From Gimesia aquarii (GTDB taxonomy: Bacteria > Planctomycetota > Planctomycetia > Planctomycetales > Planctomycetaceae), in the NCBI RefSeq assembly GCF_007748195.1, contig NZ_CP037920.1:6511300-6575299 (forward strand): 64,000 nt of DNA, given 5' to 3'. The notes beneath the pieces are model-generated. The model had not been told where the DNA came from, ran no database searches, and saw only the letters and a list, made by a program, of their open reading frames with translations. Shown here piece after piece: positions 8,943-18,258 of the stretch. The translations under genes and the position numbers were made by a program. Every line of letters starts with the position of its first letter. The first letter of the stretch is position 1.

Positions 8943-10409
8943 TCAGGATAAATTCAATTTTACGGCGATCCAACGCCATAATTCCGGAATAAACAGATAT
9001 CCGAGGTAACAAATTCCGGCTATGACTCCCAGATAAATGATCAGAGTGATCCATCCCCAGGTGCCTTCAGCCAGATTCTTGAAAAATCGCCGTCGATTTC
9101 TGCGATCATAATCACGGCTGATTTCTTTAATTTTATCTTCCATATTCATCGCACGCGCGTCTGCTTTATCTTTGATCGTGCGTACCTGCATCACAGAATC
9201 AAACTCGGGACACTGTGCCAGTGAAATGAACTTTCCTTCTGCCGTGCGTTTAACCTTGGCTCCTGTGTTGATGACTCCTGCTTTCACTCCCTGTTTAATC
9301 TGTGCTACGGTCATTTTACTGACCATGGTCTTTCCAGCAGCATTTTCGTGCTGAATGAACCAAACCCGCTTCTCAACTACATCGTTCTTTTTCTTCGTAG
9401 ATCGCTCGGCATCTTTGGCTGAGGAAATTTCATGTCCGCTGCTACGTTTAGATGGTGCAGAAGATGATGTCGCGCTTTTGCCTTTGCGACGAACACGCGA
9501 GACATTGGCTGTCTCTGCAGAATTGATGAAACTAAGCGCTGGAGATTCGAGTTGCATCTCTTCCAATAAAGCCATAATCTCGGAACAACTCTTAAACCGA
9601 TGATCTGGATTCTTAGCCATCATCTTTTCGATCAGTAAGTCAAGTTTTTCGGGAACTTCCGGATTGAGCTTGCGCACGGATTCAAATTTTCCTGACTCCT
9701 TATTCATAATGAGTTCCAGCGCCGTATCACCACCAAAGGGAAATTTGCCTGTTAGAAAGTTATAAAAAGTCCCCCCCAAGGCATAAATGTCAGTCCGATG
9801 ATCAACATGTTTGGCATTTCGTGCCTGCTCGGGAGGCATGTAAAGGGGCGTTCCCAATCCCGTACCACTTTGCGTCATCGAGTTATCTTCATCTATGGCT
9901 TTGGCTAACCCCAGATCGGCAACTTTCACTACTCCCTTACTCGTTACCAAAATATTATCTGGTTTAATATCACGGTGAATCAGCTTTGATTCATGAGCGT
10001 GTGACAGCGCATCCAAGCAGGCAAGAATAATGAACGTCGCATCGCCTACTGAAAGCTGCTTTAGCTCGTTCATCCAATCCTGCATACTTTTGCCGTCAAT
10101 ATACTCAATGGCCACATAGTGGAATCCGTGGTCTTCCCCCACGGCATAACAGCGGACTACATTGGGATGATCCAGTTTTGCCATCGCTTTGGCTTCACGA
10201 TAAAAACGTTCCACAAATTTTGGATCGTTGGCAATTTTTTTCTTCAATGTTTTGATCGCTACTTTTCGATCCAGGCTCTCTTGTTCCGCCAGATAGACAT
10301 CACCCATGCCTCCGGCTCCCAGCTTGCGTTTTAGTCTGAATTCACCCAAATGAGTGATCTTGTTTGAGGAGGCCGCTCCTTTTTGAGGTGAAGTTTCTGA
10401 TGAAGACAT
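8943..10409 (-). CDS. Ser/Thr protein kinase with GYF-like and membrane tail
   Basis: 488 residues; the start at 10409 has AGGAG nine bases upstream. A Hanks-type kinase domain covers about 24-285: glycine loop GAGGMG (31-36), VAIK lysine (about 53), HRDIKPDN (145-152), DLG in place of DFG (165-167), and GTPLYMPPEQ activation segment. After a low-complexity Ser/Lys linker (about 305-345), a stretch VWFIQHENAAGKTMVSKMT resembles GYF_2-type domains common behind planctomycete kinases. One transmembrane helix lies near the C-terminus (about 455-475), so the kinase faces the cytoplasm anchored by its tail. Substrates are unknown. All core catalytic residues are present, so it is probably active. 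Confidence 0.9.
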   Translation of the reverse strand: MSSSETSPQKGAASSNKITHLGEFRLKRKLGAGGMGDVYLAEQESLDRKVAIKTLKKKIANDPKFVERFYREAKAMAKLDHPNVVRCYAVGEDHGFHYVAIEYIDGKSMQDWMNELKQLSVGDATFIILACLDALSHAHESKLIHRDIKPDNILVTSKGVVKVADLGLAKAIDEDNSMTQSGTGLGTPLYMPPEQARNAKHVDHRTDIYALGGTFYNFLTGKFPFGGDTALELIMNKESGKFESVRKLNPEVPEKLDLLIEKMMAKNPDHRFKSCSEIMALLEEMQLESPALSFINSAETANVSRVRRKGKSATSSSAPSKRSSGHEISSAKDAERSTKKKNDVVEKRVWFIQHENAAGKTMVSKMTVAQIKQGVKAGVINTGAKVKRTAEGKFISLAQCPEFDSVMQVRTIKDKADARAMNMEDKIKEISRDYDRRNRRRFFKNLAEGTWGWITLIIYLGVIAGICYLGYLFIPELWRWIAVKLNLS

Positions 10410-10627
10410 CGATCCATTCTCCTAAAAACTCACAGAGAAAAACTATGAAGAAAGATAAAGAATTACTAAAGCGATCTCTGAATCGTACAGGAAAATGATG
10501 TGAAGAAATCACGCAAAGAAAATAGTAATATGCTGCCCCTTCCAACCAGACCTGCATCGCCCAGTATAAACAGAAAAAGTGTGAATAGCTATAATTTCCT
10601 GCGAAACAGCGCAAGAAACCCAATTGG

Positions 10628-11518
10628 TTACCAGGTACATTCATTCCCTGTCAGCAGCCGAAATGCGTCAAAGTATTTGTCACGTGTTTTCGAGACGATT
10701 TCTTCAGGAAGTTCAGGAGGGGGACTGTTTTTATCCCATGTAGTAGACTCTAGCCAATCACGTACAAACTGTTTGTCTAGAGAAGGCTGAGGTCCTCCGG
10801 ATTGGTAAAGCTCAGCTGGCCAGAAACGTGAACTGTCCGGTGTTAAAACTTCATCAATCAAAATGAGTTCCCCATTCAACAAACCAAATTCAAACTTTGT
10901 ATCGGCCAGAATAATTCCCTGTTCACGTGCGTACTCTGAACCTTGTTGATAAATCTGAATGCTGAGATCTCGTAACTGTTCCGCCAACTCCTGGCCAACT
11001 CCCGTGCACATCGTCTCGAATGAAACATTCTCGTCATGGCCTGTTTCCGCTTTTGTGGCTGGTGTAAACAATGGCTCTGGAAGCTGAGCACTCTGTGATA
11101 GTCCTTGAGGAAGCTCAAGACCACAAACAGCTCCCGTCTCGAGATAATCCTTCCATCCGGAACCAGATAGATAACCGCGAACAACGCACTCAAAAGGAAC
11201 TACTTCTGTTTTTTTCACTACCATACATCGTCCCTTGAGAACCTCCAGATCGGCATTATCTGGGAGCGGTAAATCAGCAGGATTCATGCTTATTAAATGA
11301 TTGGGAATCTCCGCAAAACGTTCAAACCAGAAACGACTGATTTGAGTTAACACCCTCCCTTTATCTGGAATTCCAGGACACAACACCCAGTCAAACGCAC
11401 TGATTCGATCAGTCGCCACAAATAAGAGTCGATCCTCAAAATCGTATACATCACGTACTTTTCCCCGCTTGACGGGAATGCCTGAAAGTGAACTTTCAAT
11501 AAGAGCAGTTGATGCCAT
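10628..11518 (-). CDS. purC: Phosphoribosylaminoimidazole-succinocarboxamide synthase
   Basis: 296 residues, the usual length for the single-domain SAICAR synthetase of the longer (yeast Ade1-like) type. It joins CAIR and aspartate using ATP in purine synthesis, in the cytoplasm. Visible family blocks: GKVRDVYDFEDRLLFVATDR near the N-terminus (nucleotide binding), VVKKTEVVPFECVVRGYLSG, ADTKFEFG and LILIDEVLTPDSSRFWP (both classical signatures). The start at 11518 is preceded by AGGG. No other purine gene is adjacent. The kinase gene lies 218 bases downstream on the same strand. Confidence 0.95.
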   Translation of the reverse strand: MASTALIESSLSGIPVKRGKVRDVYDFEDRLLFVATDRISAFDWVLCPGIPDKGRVLTQISRFWFERFAEIPNHLISMNPADLPLPDNADLEVLKGRCMVVKKTEVVPFECVVRGYLSGSGWKDYLETGAVCGLELPQGLSQSAQLPEPLFTPATKAETGHDENVSFETMCTGVGQELAEQLRDLSIQIYQQGSEYAREQGIILADTKFEFGLLNGELILIDEVLTPDSSRFWPAELYQSGGPQPSLDKQFVRDWLESTTWDKNSPPPELPEEIVSKTRDKYFDAFRLLTGNECTW

Positions 11519-11774
11519 AAACCCTAGCCGCCATGATTAAAATCCAATGAATTTACACACAGGAAGTGTAGCGAGAACAAGCATGCTAAACAATTGATGA
11601 TAAATCATAACCCTTAAATCCCGTATAAAATGAGTGATCGTCAGTTTCCTGAGTACTTAATCTCCCCTTCAAGTTCAATGTACATACATACGAGTCTACA
11701 CTTGCCTGTAGCCCCTCAAACGTGATAATGAACTATGTGGCCAGAAGTTAACATCACCCTTGAAAAATCAGATA

Positions 11775-13298
11775 ATGATTGCGACCCGTTTTATGGGCAA
11801 CTTGCGTTTTTTAATTGCACCTTCTCAAGTACCTGAAGACTGGTCTGATCTTCATCGCGCGTATCTGAACGCTGTTGACGGAAGGGTGTTTCCCACTCGG
11901 GTTGAAGTAGATGGAAATCTTCTGACTTTTCGCCGTCAAACATCACAAAGCTGCAAACTCAACATCGTCTGGCAGATTAACAACTTCGGACGACCCGTGA
12001 TTAGAACCGCTTCACTACCAGAGCGGGAAGAACCATATGTACTGCTGCTGGAATTAGCCCGCGGTAAAATCTCTACATTAAAAGACCAGCTCAGTGCATG
12101 GCAAGTTGCTGGCTTGAATATCCCCGATGCGCTCTGGACTTTACATAATGAAGCATTCTCAGCCTTCGCGCAGGCAGCTGTAGCCCAGGATCATTTAGAA
12201 GAATGTTCAAAACTGGCAAGTGTCGCATTACAGAAAGCGCACGCTGCAGCTGAAATGCTAACTCAACTTTATGCGCGACAGCGATTGGCCATTCTCCATC
12301 AGCGCTCTCAGGCAATGAAACTCCCTGTTTCACTTGGCTGTAATCTAGGTGAGTTTATCCCCAACAAACAAGAAAGTCAGCTGATCTGCCAGGCATTTGA
12401 TGCCGCCAACACCGATTTGATTAACTGGAAACTCATCGAGCCGATTGAGGGAGATCAGAACTGGGAATTATGTGATCAACAGGTCGACTGGTGCGAAAAA
12501 AATCATCTACTCATTCGCGGAGGATGTTTGCTGGATTTTGCCCCGCATGGTTTACCAGACTGGCTTGAATCCTGGAAGCTGGACATGGTTAATTTCCAGA
12601 GCATTATTTCGCATTTCATTGAAACTGCCATCACTCGATATTCCGGAAGCATTCGAATCTGGACAATGGTTTCTTCCATGAATACGGGAGGAGTCTTTGG
12701 ATTAAACGAAGAAACCCGTCTGACGTTGACCGCGCGGGCTATTGAAGTTGCCAAAAAAACCGATGATTCGATTCAGTGCTTCATCAGAGTAGAACAACCC
12801 TGGGGAGATTATCTCTCGAAAGGGCAACATCAGTTATCACCGATGCAATTTGTGGATGCCATTGATCGGCTGGGTGTCGGTCTTTCTGGAATCGATCTGG
12901 AACTTAGTATTGGCTACCATCCCAATGGCTCTCATCATCATGATTTACTGGATATTTCCAAGCTGATTGATAAATGGAGCGTACTAAATCTGCCTTTACA
13001 CATTACCCTCGCTTTTCCCAGTAGTGACGCAGCTGAGGAAGAAGCCCATCCTGGCATGTCAACCGTACAGACAAATCAATGGAAAACAGACTGGTCAGAA
13101 GCAGCACAAGCAGAATGGATTGACTTATACCTGCCTTTGCTCCTGGCTAAGCCTGCGGTTACGGGTGTGTATTGGTCCCGATTTAGAGATCAAGATGCAC
13201 GACGATTCCCACACTCTGGCCTCATCAACAGCGAGGGACAAGCCAAGCCGGCTTTGCAAACGATTAGCAAATATCATAAACAATATTGGCGATCCTGA
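11775..13298 (+). CDS. GH10-like TIM-barrel protein without the catalytic glutamates
   Basis: About 507 residues from the ATG at 11775 (a TTG at 11760 is an in-frame alternative; no clear ribosome site for either). An N-terminal region (about 1-180) ends in a long helical segment. From about 190 the sequence follows the glycoside hydrolase 10 fold: NWKLIEPIEGDQNWELCDQQ, then a long loop LLIRGGCLLDF...LPDWL, then YSGSIRIWTMVSSMN, which aligns with the family's 'iraWDVVNEa' block, and LPLHITLAFP, aligning with 'lpvhvTELDv'. Both glutamates (acid/base and nucleophile) are replaced, by Ser and Ala. There is no signal peptide, so it stays in the cytoplasm. Probably a sugar-binding or structural descendant rather than a xylanase. 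Confidence 0.65.
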   Translation: MIATRFMGNLRFLIAPSQVPEDWSDLHRAYLNAVDGRVFPTRVEVDGNLLTFRRQTSQSCKLNIVWQINNFGRPVIRTASLPEREEPYVLLLELARGKISTLKDQLSAWQVAGLNIPDALWTLHNEAFSAFAQAAVAQDHLEECSKLASVALQKAHAAAEMLTQLYARQRLAILHQRSQAMKLPVSLGCNLGEFIPNKQESQLICQAFDAANTDLINWKLIEPIEGDQNWELCDQQVDWCEKNHLLIRGGCLLDFAPHGLPDWLESWKLDMVNFQSIISHFIETAITRYSGSIRIWTMVSSMNTGGVFGLNEETRLTLTARAIEVAKKTDDSIQCFIRVEQPWGDYLSKGQHQLSPMQFVDAIDRLGVGLSGIDLELSIGYHPNGSHHHDLLDISKLIDKWSVLNLPLHITLAFPSSDAAEEEAHPGMSTVQTNQWKTDWSEAAQAEWIDLYLPLLLAKPAVTGVYWSRFRDQDARRFPHSGLINSEGQAKPALQTISKYHKQYWRS

Positions 13299-13481
13299 AT
13301 TCATACTTTTTCGCAAATATGCGATTCTGCTCTCAGTCGAAAATTCTCGACCTACTTGTTATCATGCTAACACATGCGAATTTGATTTCACAAATTCACA
13401 TCTATTTTAGGACATTTTAATTCTGTAAATAATAACGGATTTTTCTGATTCGTTATTCTCCTCTTCTTGAAGGACCCCCCA

Positions 13482-13967
13482 ATGGTTACTGAAAGCAATG
13501 TGCCAGAAGTTGGCAAGCGAGCCCCTGCTTTTAATCTTCCTGCTTACCCTGAAGGAAAAGTTCGTTTAAGCCAGTACAAAGGCGAAAAGAATGTACTGCT
13601 TTACTTTTACCCCAAAGACAATACACCTGGATGTACTACCGAGTCCTGCGATTTCCGAGATCAGTCTTCCACATTCGAACGAAATGATACTGTCATTCTG
13701 GGAATCAGCCCGGACTCTGTTGCTTCGCACGAAAAATTTGCGACAAAGTTTGAGTTGCCATTTATTCTTTTAGCAGACGAAAACCATGAAATTGCTGAGA
13801 AGTACGGTGTCTGGGTTGAAAAAATGAATTACGGCAAAAAATACATGGGAATCCAGCGTTCCACGTTCTTAATTAATAAGGAAGGCAAGATCGCCGCTGT
13901 TTGGCCCAAAGTGAAAGTCAAGGGACACGTTGCTGAAGTCGCAGAAGCTCTCAAGGAGTTAGATTAA
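13482..13967 (+). CDS. bcp: Thioredoxin-dependent peroxiredoxin, Bcp/PrxQ type
   Basis: 161 residues from the ATG at 13482, which has GAAGGA a few bases upstream; an upstream in-frame TTG at 13467 overlaps that site and is unlikely. It reduces peroxides in the cytoplasm with electrons from thioredoxin. Motifs: FYPKDNTPGCTTESCDFRD with peroxidatic Cys about 51 and resolving Cys about 56 (the five-residue spacing of PrxQ), VILGISPDS, and the conserved STFLI near the end. Length fits the family. It appears monocistronic and convergent with the Gfo/Idh gene. Confidence 0.93.
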   Translation: MVTESNVPEVGKRAPAFNLPAYPEGKVRLSQYKGEKNVLLYFYPKDNTPGCTTESCDFRDQSSTFERNDTVILGISPDSVASHEKFATKFELPFILLADENHEIAEKYGVWVEKMNYGKKYMGIQRSTFLINKEGKIAAVWPKVKVKGHVAEVAEALKELD

Positions 13968-14007
13968 ACGCATCTCTCTTCATGTCTGGAAAAAAGGCGA
14001 ACATCTC

Positions 14008-14032
14008 GCATGGTTGGTTTAACCAGCCATGC
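14008..14032 (-). terminator. Hairpin at the 3' end of the envelope gene run
   Basis: A 12-bp stem with one G-U pair (14008-14019 with 14021-14032) overlaps the TAA stop of the minus-strand oxidoreductase gene. A T-run on the minus strand follows about a dozen bases later. It may serve the convergent peroxiredoxin gene too. Confidence 0.4.
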
Positions 14033-15095
14033 GGCGTTCCTCTGCAGAAAACTGGATAAACGGACCTATGGCTCCCTGTTGACTTCCCTCCCACTCATGG
14101 CGGTTGACAGCTTCTAACACCTGTTCCGCAACCTGCATCGCCTCGATTGCCTGTGCACCGCCTACTAAAGGTTCTGAGTTGGACCGAATGGCGTCCACAA
14201 AACTAGTCAATTCTGCAGTTAATGCGTCTGCCGATGAAACTTTTGGGGAATCCACCTTCAGAAAAGTGCCAAACACATCCTGTTTCAAAGCTTCGAGATT
14301 TGCCCCTGTTTTTCGCGCGCGTTCTAGGGGCGGCGTTCCATACAAAAGCGTTTCTGAAGGTTGATATGAGGTCACCTCCCGACTGGTAAAATCAACATTA
14401 ACACAACCAGTGGTACCCCAAATTTGCATTGTCCGTTTAGCGGAAGGACAGATTCTGCTCGCAGTCAAATCTGCGATGCAACCATTCTGGAAACGCAAGC
14501 GAGCCTGAACCGCATCTTCGTTTTCGCCCATCACAGAAACACCAAAGGCTTCGACATTACGAACTTGAGAATTTACCACAGAAAGCACCAGATCAATGTC
14601 GTGAATCAGTAAATCATGAATCACACCAATATCCGTTGACCGAAACGTATAAGGGCTGACACGCTCGCTACGAATAAAACGTGGATTTGAACAACGTTCA
14701 AATGCAGCCTGTGTTGCTGGATTAAACCGTTCTACATGGCCAATTTGAAGTAGTGTATCATGTGCCTCGGCAATCCGCACCAGTTCTTCAGCTTCCTGCA
14801 GATTGCATGCGATTGGTTTTTCCACAAGAACGGGAATCTCCCGAGATAAAAACTCACTTGCCACAGCCAAATGAGCCTGTGTGGGAACTGCCAGTGAAAC
14901 GGCCTCAGCTTCCTCAAATAATTCGCGATAATCTGAAACCCATCGACAACCATTCTGCTCGGCAATCGCCTGCCCCTGATCCGGGTTTGTGTCTGCGACA
15001 GCAAATAGACTCACGCCCTCAATTCCAGCCAAAATTCTGGCGTGATGGCGACCTAATGCTCCTACTCCGACTACGGCGACTTTTAATAAGCTCAT
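14019..15095 (-). CDS. Gfo/Idh/MocA oxidoreductase coupled to lpxA (candidate UDP-GlcNAc 3-dehydrogenase)
   Basis: 358 residues. N-terminal Rossmann fold with VAVVGVGALGRHHARILAG, then the EKP motif of the family (LVEKPIACN) and a conserved HDIDLVL block. The start overlaps the lpxA stop as ATGA (15092-15095), so translation is probably coupled. Generic members oxidise sugars with NAD(P). The position suggests GnnA, the UDP-GlcNAc 3-dehydrogenase that supplies GlcN3N for lipid A in some bacteria and is encoded beside lpxA there. That is inference from context; the partner aminotransferase GnnB is not adjacent. Other sugar dehydrogenase roles remain possible. Confidence 0.8.
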   Translation of the reverse strand: MSLLKVAVVGVGALGRHHARILAGIEGVSLFAVADTNPDQGQAIAEQNGCRWVSDYRELFEEAEAVSLAVPTQAHLAVASEFLSREIPVLVEKPIACNLQEAEELVRIAEAHDTLLQIGHVERFNPATQAAFERCSNPRFIRSERVSPYTFRSTDIGVIHDLLIHDIDLVLSVVNSQVRNVEAFGVSVMGENEDAVQARLRFQNGCIADLTASRICPSAKRTMQIWGTTGCVNVDFTSREVTSYQPSETLLYGTPPLERARKTGANLEALKQDVFGTFLKVDSPKVSSADALTAELTSFVDAIRSNSEPLVGGAQAIEAMQVAEQVLEAVNRHEWEGSQQGAIGPFIQFSAEERRMAG

Positions 15096-15967
15096 GCTGC
15101 TCTCCGTGTTGAATTCTGATCGTTCTCATCTGGTGTAAATTTGGCGTTCCGAGCTGCTTCTTCACGACCTCGACCGGCCTTACTACCCTTAATGCTTTCA
15201 AGATGTTCAAATAATGCATTCAGTGCGAAGGGAATCACTCCTTCTAATTCCTGACTGAAAATTTCTCGCACCTCATCTAACTTTTTGTTTTTTCGATAAA
15301 TCAATCGGTGAGCTCTGCGAACTGCGGCAACAGAACTTTCTGAAATACCCGCGCGCTGCATACCAACCATGTTGACTGTACGGACTCGGAATTCATCCGA
15401 ACCGGTGCATATCATGTATGGTGGCACATCGATCGTCGCTCGTGCTGCCCCTGTAATAAAGGCGAGCGTTCCGATCGTACAAAACTGATGCACGACCGTA
15501 TTTCCCGATATAATCGCCCGGTCATGTACATGTACATGACCGCCAATCAGGACTCCATTCACCAGAGTCACATTATCAAAAATATGACAATTATGAGCCA
15601 CATGGGAGTTACAGAGAAACGTATTTCTGTTTCCAATCCGCGTGCAGTGGTCTTCTTTCTCTGCACCTCGATGAACGGTGCAACCTTCCCGAAAAAGATT
15701 ATCATCTCCGATCTCAAGTCTGGTTGGTGCCCCGGAATATCCTGCATCTTGTGGTTCTGCACCAATCACAGAAGTTGGGAAAAAACGATTTCTCTCACCA
15801 ATGCTTGTATGGCCTGTAATGGAAACATGGCTGTCTAAAACAGATCCCTTTCCAATTCTCACATTTGGACCAACGTGGCAAAACGGCCCGATCGAAACAT
15901 CTTCACCTATTTCTGCTTTAGGATCGACGTAGGAGAGATTTGAAATTTTTGTCGACATGTCTGACAT
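15092..15967 (-). CDS. lpxA: UDP-N-acetylglucosamine acyltransferase
   Basis: About 291 residues from the ATG at 15967; the ATG at 15958 (MSTKISN) is equally good because AGGA lies at a better distance. A frame open to 16027 adds residues unlike the family. LpxA transfers an acyl chain from ACP to UDP-GlcNAc, the first step of lipid A synthesis, in the cytoplasm as a trimer. The left-handed beta-helix hexapeptide pattern runs from about VDPKAEIGEDVSIGPF. The catalytic-His region reads SHVAHNC, followed by VVHQFCTIG, DVPPYMICTG and the helical tail RRAHRLIYRKNKKLDEV. The C-terminus is somewhat longer and more basic than in E. coli. Confidence 0.93.
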   Translation of the reverse strand: MSDMSTKISNLSYVDPKAEIGEDVSIGPFCHVGPNVRIGKGSVLDSHVSITGHTSIGERNRFFPTSVIGAEPQDAGYSGAPTRLEIGDDNLFREGCTVHRGAEKEDHCTRIGNRNTFLCNSHVAHNCHIFDNVTLVNGVLIGGHVHVHDRAIISGNTVVHQFCTIGTLAFITGAARATIDVPPYMICTGSDEFRVRTVNMVGMQRAGISESSVAAVRRAHRLIYRKNKKLDEVREIFSQELEGVIPFALNALFEHLESIKGSKAGRGREEAARNAKFTPDENDQNSTRRAA

Positions 15968-16042
15968 CCTAAAAAATTTATAGTCAATGAGCTGCCTGAA
16001 TGTGAATGAAATAGTGCCAAAATTCAACCAGTATTTGTAACT

Positions 16043-16924
16043 TCAGGCAATCTTCCATGCTGCTTCCGATGAAATTAATTGATGAGTCGATTTTATTTTT
16101 TTGATCAACTCACGATTCAGAGCATGTCCCGACTGATTCGCACTGAAATAACCATACAAGTCACAACCAATCAAAGCAAAATCACCCAGACAATCTAATA
16201 TTTTGTGTCGAACACATTCATCTAATGTTCTTAATTCATTATCAACGACACCCTGTTCTCCCAGTACCAGCAAATCTCCCGCTGAAAGGCGTAATCCATA
16301 CCCCAGACTTCGCATCGTTTTGACTTCGTCTTCCAACACAAAAGTCCGCGAGAATGCCAACTGTTTCATCCAGGTTTCCGGATTGATTTCCAGAGTCAGG
16401 CACTGGGGAGGGATGGGCGAATCTTCGCCATAATTCAAATAGTAACCAATGGCCAACACTGAACGATTTAACGGCTTCGCCTGGATAAAACTTCCTGTAT
16501 CATCTTCAACCGAGACAGGTTTCCCAATGCAAATTAAATTTCGTTTAAAAGGTTGTTCGACTATACCTGCTTCCAGAAATTCTATTGAGAGTTCCTGTGA
16601 AGATCCATCAAAGCAAGGCGCCTCGGGAGCATTAATTTCAATACGGCAGTTATCAATACGTAATCCCGCCAATGCCGCCATGACATGTTCGATCATCTCG
16701 ACCGATGCCCCTTGATATTCAATCGCCGTTCGCCTCTGCTTGAACACTGCATTTTGGATCAATGCCGGAATTGGCTTTGAATCCACCAGGTCTGTTCGAA
16801 TAAATTGAATACCATGATTTTCCGGGGCCGGACAAAAACGAATTTTTACATCAGCATTAGTAAAAATTCCGACGCCACTACATTCTATTGATCTGGCTAG
16901 CGTTCTCTGATTCCGAGTCTGCAT
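16043..16924 (-). CDS. lpxC: UDP-3-O-acyl-N-acetylglucosamine deacetylase
   Basis: 293 residues; AAGGAG precedes the start at 16924. LpxC is the zinc deacetylase and committed step of lipid A synthesis. The zinc ligands are visible: His about 80 in MIEHVMAALAG, and His 240 with Asp 244 in RHKILDCLGD. Glu about 79 and the later His about 267 (GHALN) are also kept, as is the SRTF block. It is a stand-alone LpxC, not the LpxC-FabZ fusion of Bacteroidetes. It lies 76 bases upstream of lpxA on the same strand, and downstream of ompH. Confidence 0.93.
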   Translation of the reverse strand: MQTRNQRTLARSIECSGVGIFTNADVKIRFCPAPENHGIQFIRTDLVDSKPIPALIQNAVFKQRRTAIEYQGASVEMIEHVMAALAGLRIDNCRIEINAPEAPCFDGSSQELSIEFLEAGIVEQPFKRNLICIGKPVSVEDDTGSFIQAKPLNRSVLAIGYYLNYGEDSPIPPQCLTLEINPETWMKQLAFSRTFVLEDEVKTMRSLGYGLRLSAGDLLVLGEQGVVDNELRTLDECVRHKILDCLGDFALIGCDLYGYFSANQSGHALNRELIKKIKSTHQLISSEAAWKIA

Positions 16925-17039
16925 TGCCTACTCCTTCGATGGCGCAAATGAACCTGTCGCCAAGAAAAAATCGCAAAAAGGATGCAGGCAGGACTGATTC
17001 CTGCGCTACATCCAATGGGAGTGGTCAGATACGAATCGC

Positions 17040-17705
17040 TTAGCGATTTGTACTTGTCTTTGGTCGACTTGTTGAACGAGTCGGTGTCCCTGAACCTGAT
17101 GACTTGGGCTTGTAACTTCGGTTGAGGTAGTCCAAAACAGACAGCGTAATATCATCATCTGCACGGTGAAAAACAACCTGACGATTCATGCCTTGAATCA
17201 GTTTCTTAGGATCATCGGTGTCGAGGTTTTCCCGGTTAAACCGCATAATCAAAGTATAATTATAGATTTTGGCATACTTCTTGACTGTGTCTGTCACTTC
17301 CATATAAATGGTGTGATAGATACGAGATTCTTTACGCAGGAAGTCACGTTGAGCAACCTTGCGAAACGCTTCAAAGTCAGAAGCAGCCTGTGCCAATTGC
17401 TTCTCGCGTGCTAAGTATTCAGGGCTTCCTTGTTTGAAATCCTGCATTTCTTTTTGCACAGCTTGAATTTGCTCGGCCATTGCTTTTGCTTTGGCATCAC
17501 TTTGCTGAATCTCTGTTTTTAATTCTTCACGTAATGCGGTAAATTTTTCATAATGCTTGAACACATGAGCCATATCAATCAGGCCAACTTTGTGCTCGAC
17601 TGTTTTTGCATTGCCTGTAGTGCCTTGTGCAGACGCTGTTTCAGTGAAACAGGCTAAACAAGCGACAATAGCAATCACTGAAACTGATACTACTAATTTT
17701 TTCAC
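17040..17705 (-). CDS. OmpH/Skp-family periplasmic chaperone
   Basis: 221 residues starting at GTG 17705, with AAAGGAG eleven bases upstream. A signal peptide (about 1-26) is followed by the OmpH pattern: VGLIDMAHVFKHYEKF, then a long charged coiled coil (about 60-140) and a compact end domain (VKKYAKIYNYTLIMRFNREN). A low-complexity Ser/Thr/Arg tail ends the protein. Skp-like proteins carry outer-membrane proteins across the periplasm. Its place directly before lpxC and lpxA copies the bamA-ompH-lpx order seen in proteobacteria. Confidence 0.9.
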   Translation of the reverse strand: MKKLVVSVSVIAIVACLACFTETASAQGTTGNAKTVEHKVGLIDMAHVFKHYEKFTALREELKTEIQQSDAKAKAMAEQIQAVQKEMQDFKQGSPEYLAREKQLAQAASDFEAFRKVAQRDFLRKESRIYHTIYMEVTDTVKKYAKIYNYTLIMRFNRENLDTDDPKKLIQGMNRQVVFHRADDDITLSVLDYLNRSYKPKSSGSGTPTRSTSRPKTSTNR

Positions 17706-18258
17706 GACCGAAGCACTCCTTTGCAGAATGGACCACTCTCCGTAGTGGTAATCAAACGAACTAAAATATTTTCTTGACTTGGATAACGAAAATGCCCCAG
17801 CCTCTGGATAACAGTTTCGAAATCAATCTCAGGGAAATGGTGTCTTAATCATAATAGGTATTGCTGAATTCTGTCATAGAACCGAGCTGACCATACCTAG
17901 GAGGACGATAATTTTGCATAGTTTGGATTTTACGTCAATACGAAAAAGTCTGCTTTCTCATTCCTTTTGTACAACACCATTTATAATCTTGCATAAAAAT
18001 TGATTTGAGCGAGTTTCCGGTATATTCTGCTGATGATAAAAGAGGTTTTTTACGATCTATCCATTTTTTGGTCTTGCCATACTATCAAAATTGCGTTATC
18101 AATCGCTCCTCTTTCATTATCTCAAACTCTACCTATCTCACACTTGAATCCATTTCCAAACGTGATTCAAAAGCAATTCTATTTACTCAATCACTCTCAA
18201 CCACATCATTAAAATTTTTCAAATGGGCTGTTTAAAAGTCAGCACGGAGGCTTATTCC
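17706..18258. other. Intergenic region between divergent genes
   Basis: AT-rich spacer between ompH (minus) and the SH3-like gene (plus), so it should hold both promoters. A perfect AGGAGG at 17899-17904 has no convincing ORF after it. Short open frames here lack coding character. Confidence 0.4.

Noticed and set aside
16043..16924. LpxC-FabZ fusion as in Bacteroidetes
   Set aside because: The protein ends after the LpxC domain; no FabZ hot-dog fold is present.
17899..17904. Perfect AGGAGG in the ompH-SH3 spacer
   Set aside because: Only a TTG-led frame of about 30 codons follows, without coding character.
18005..18235. 76-residue ORF before the SH3-like gene
   Set aside because: AT-rich leader sequence with random residue mix; overlaps the next frame.
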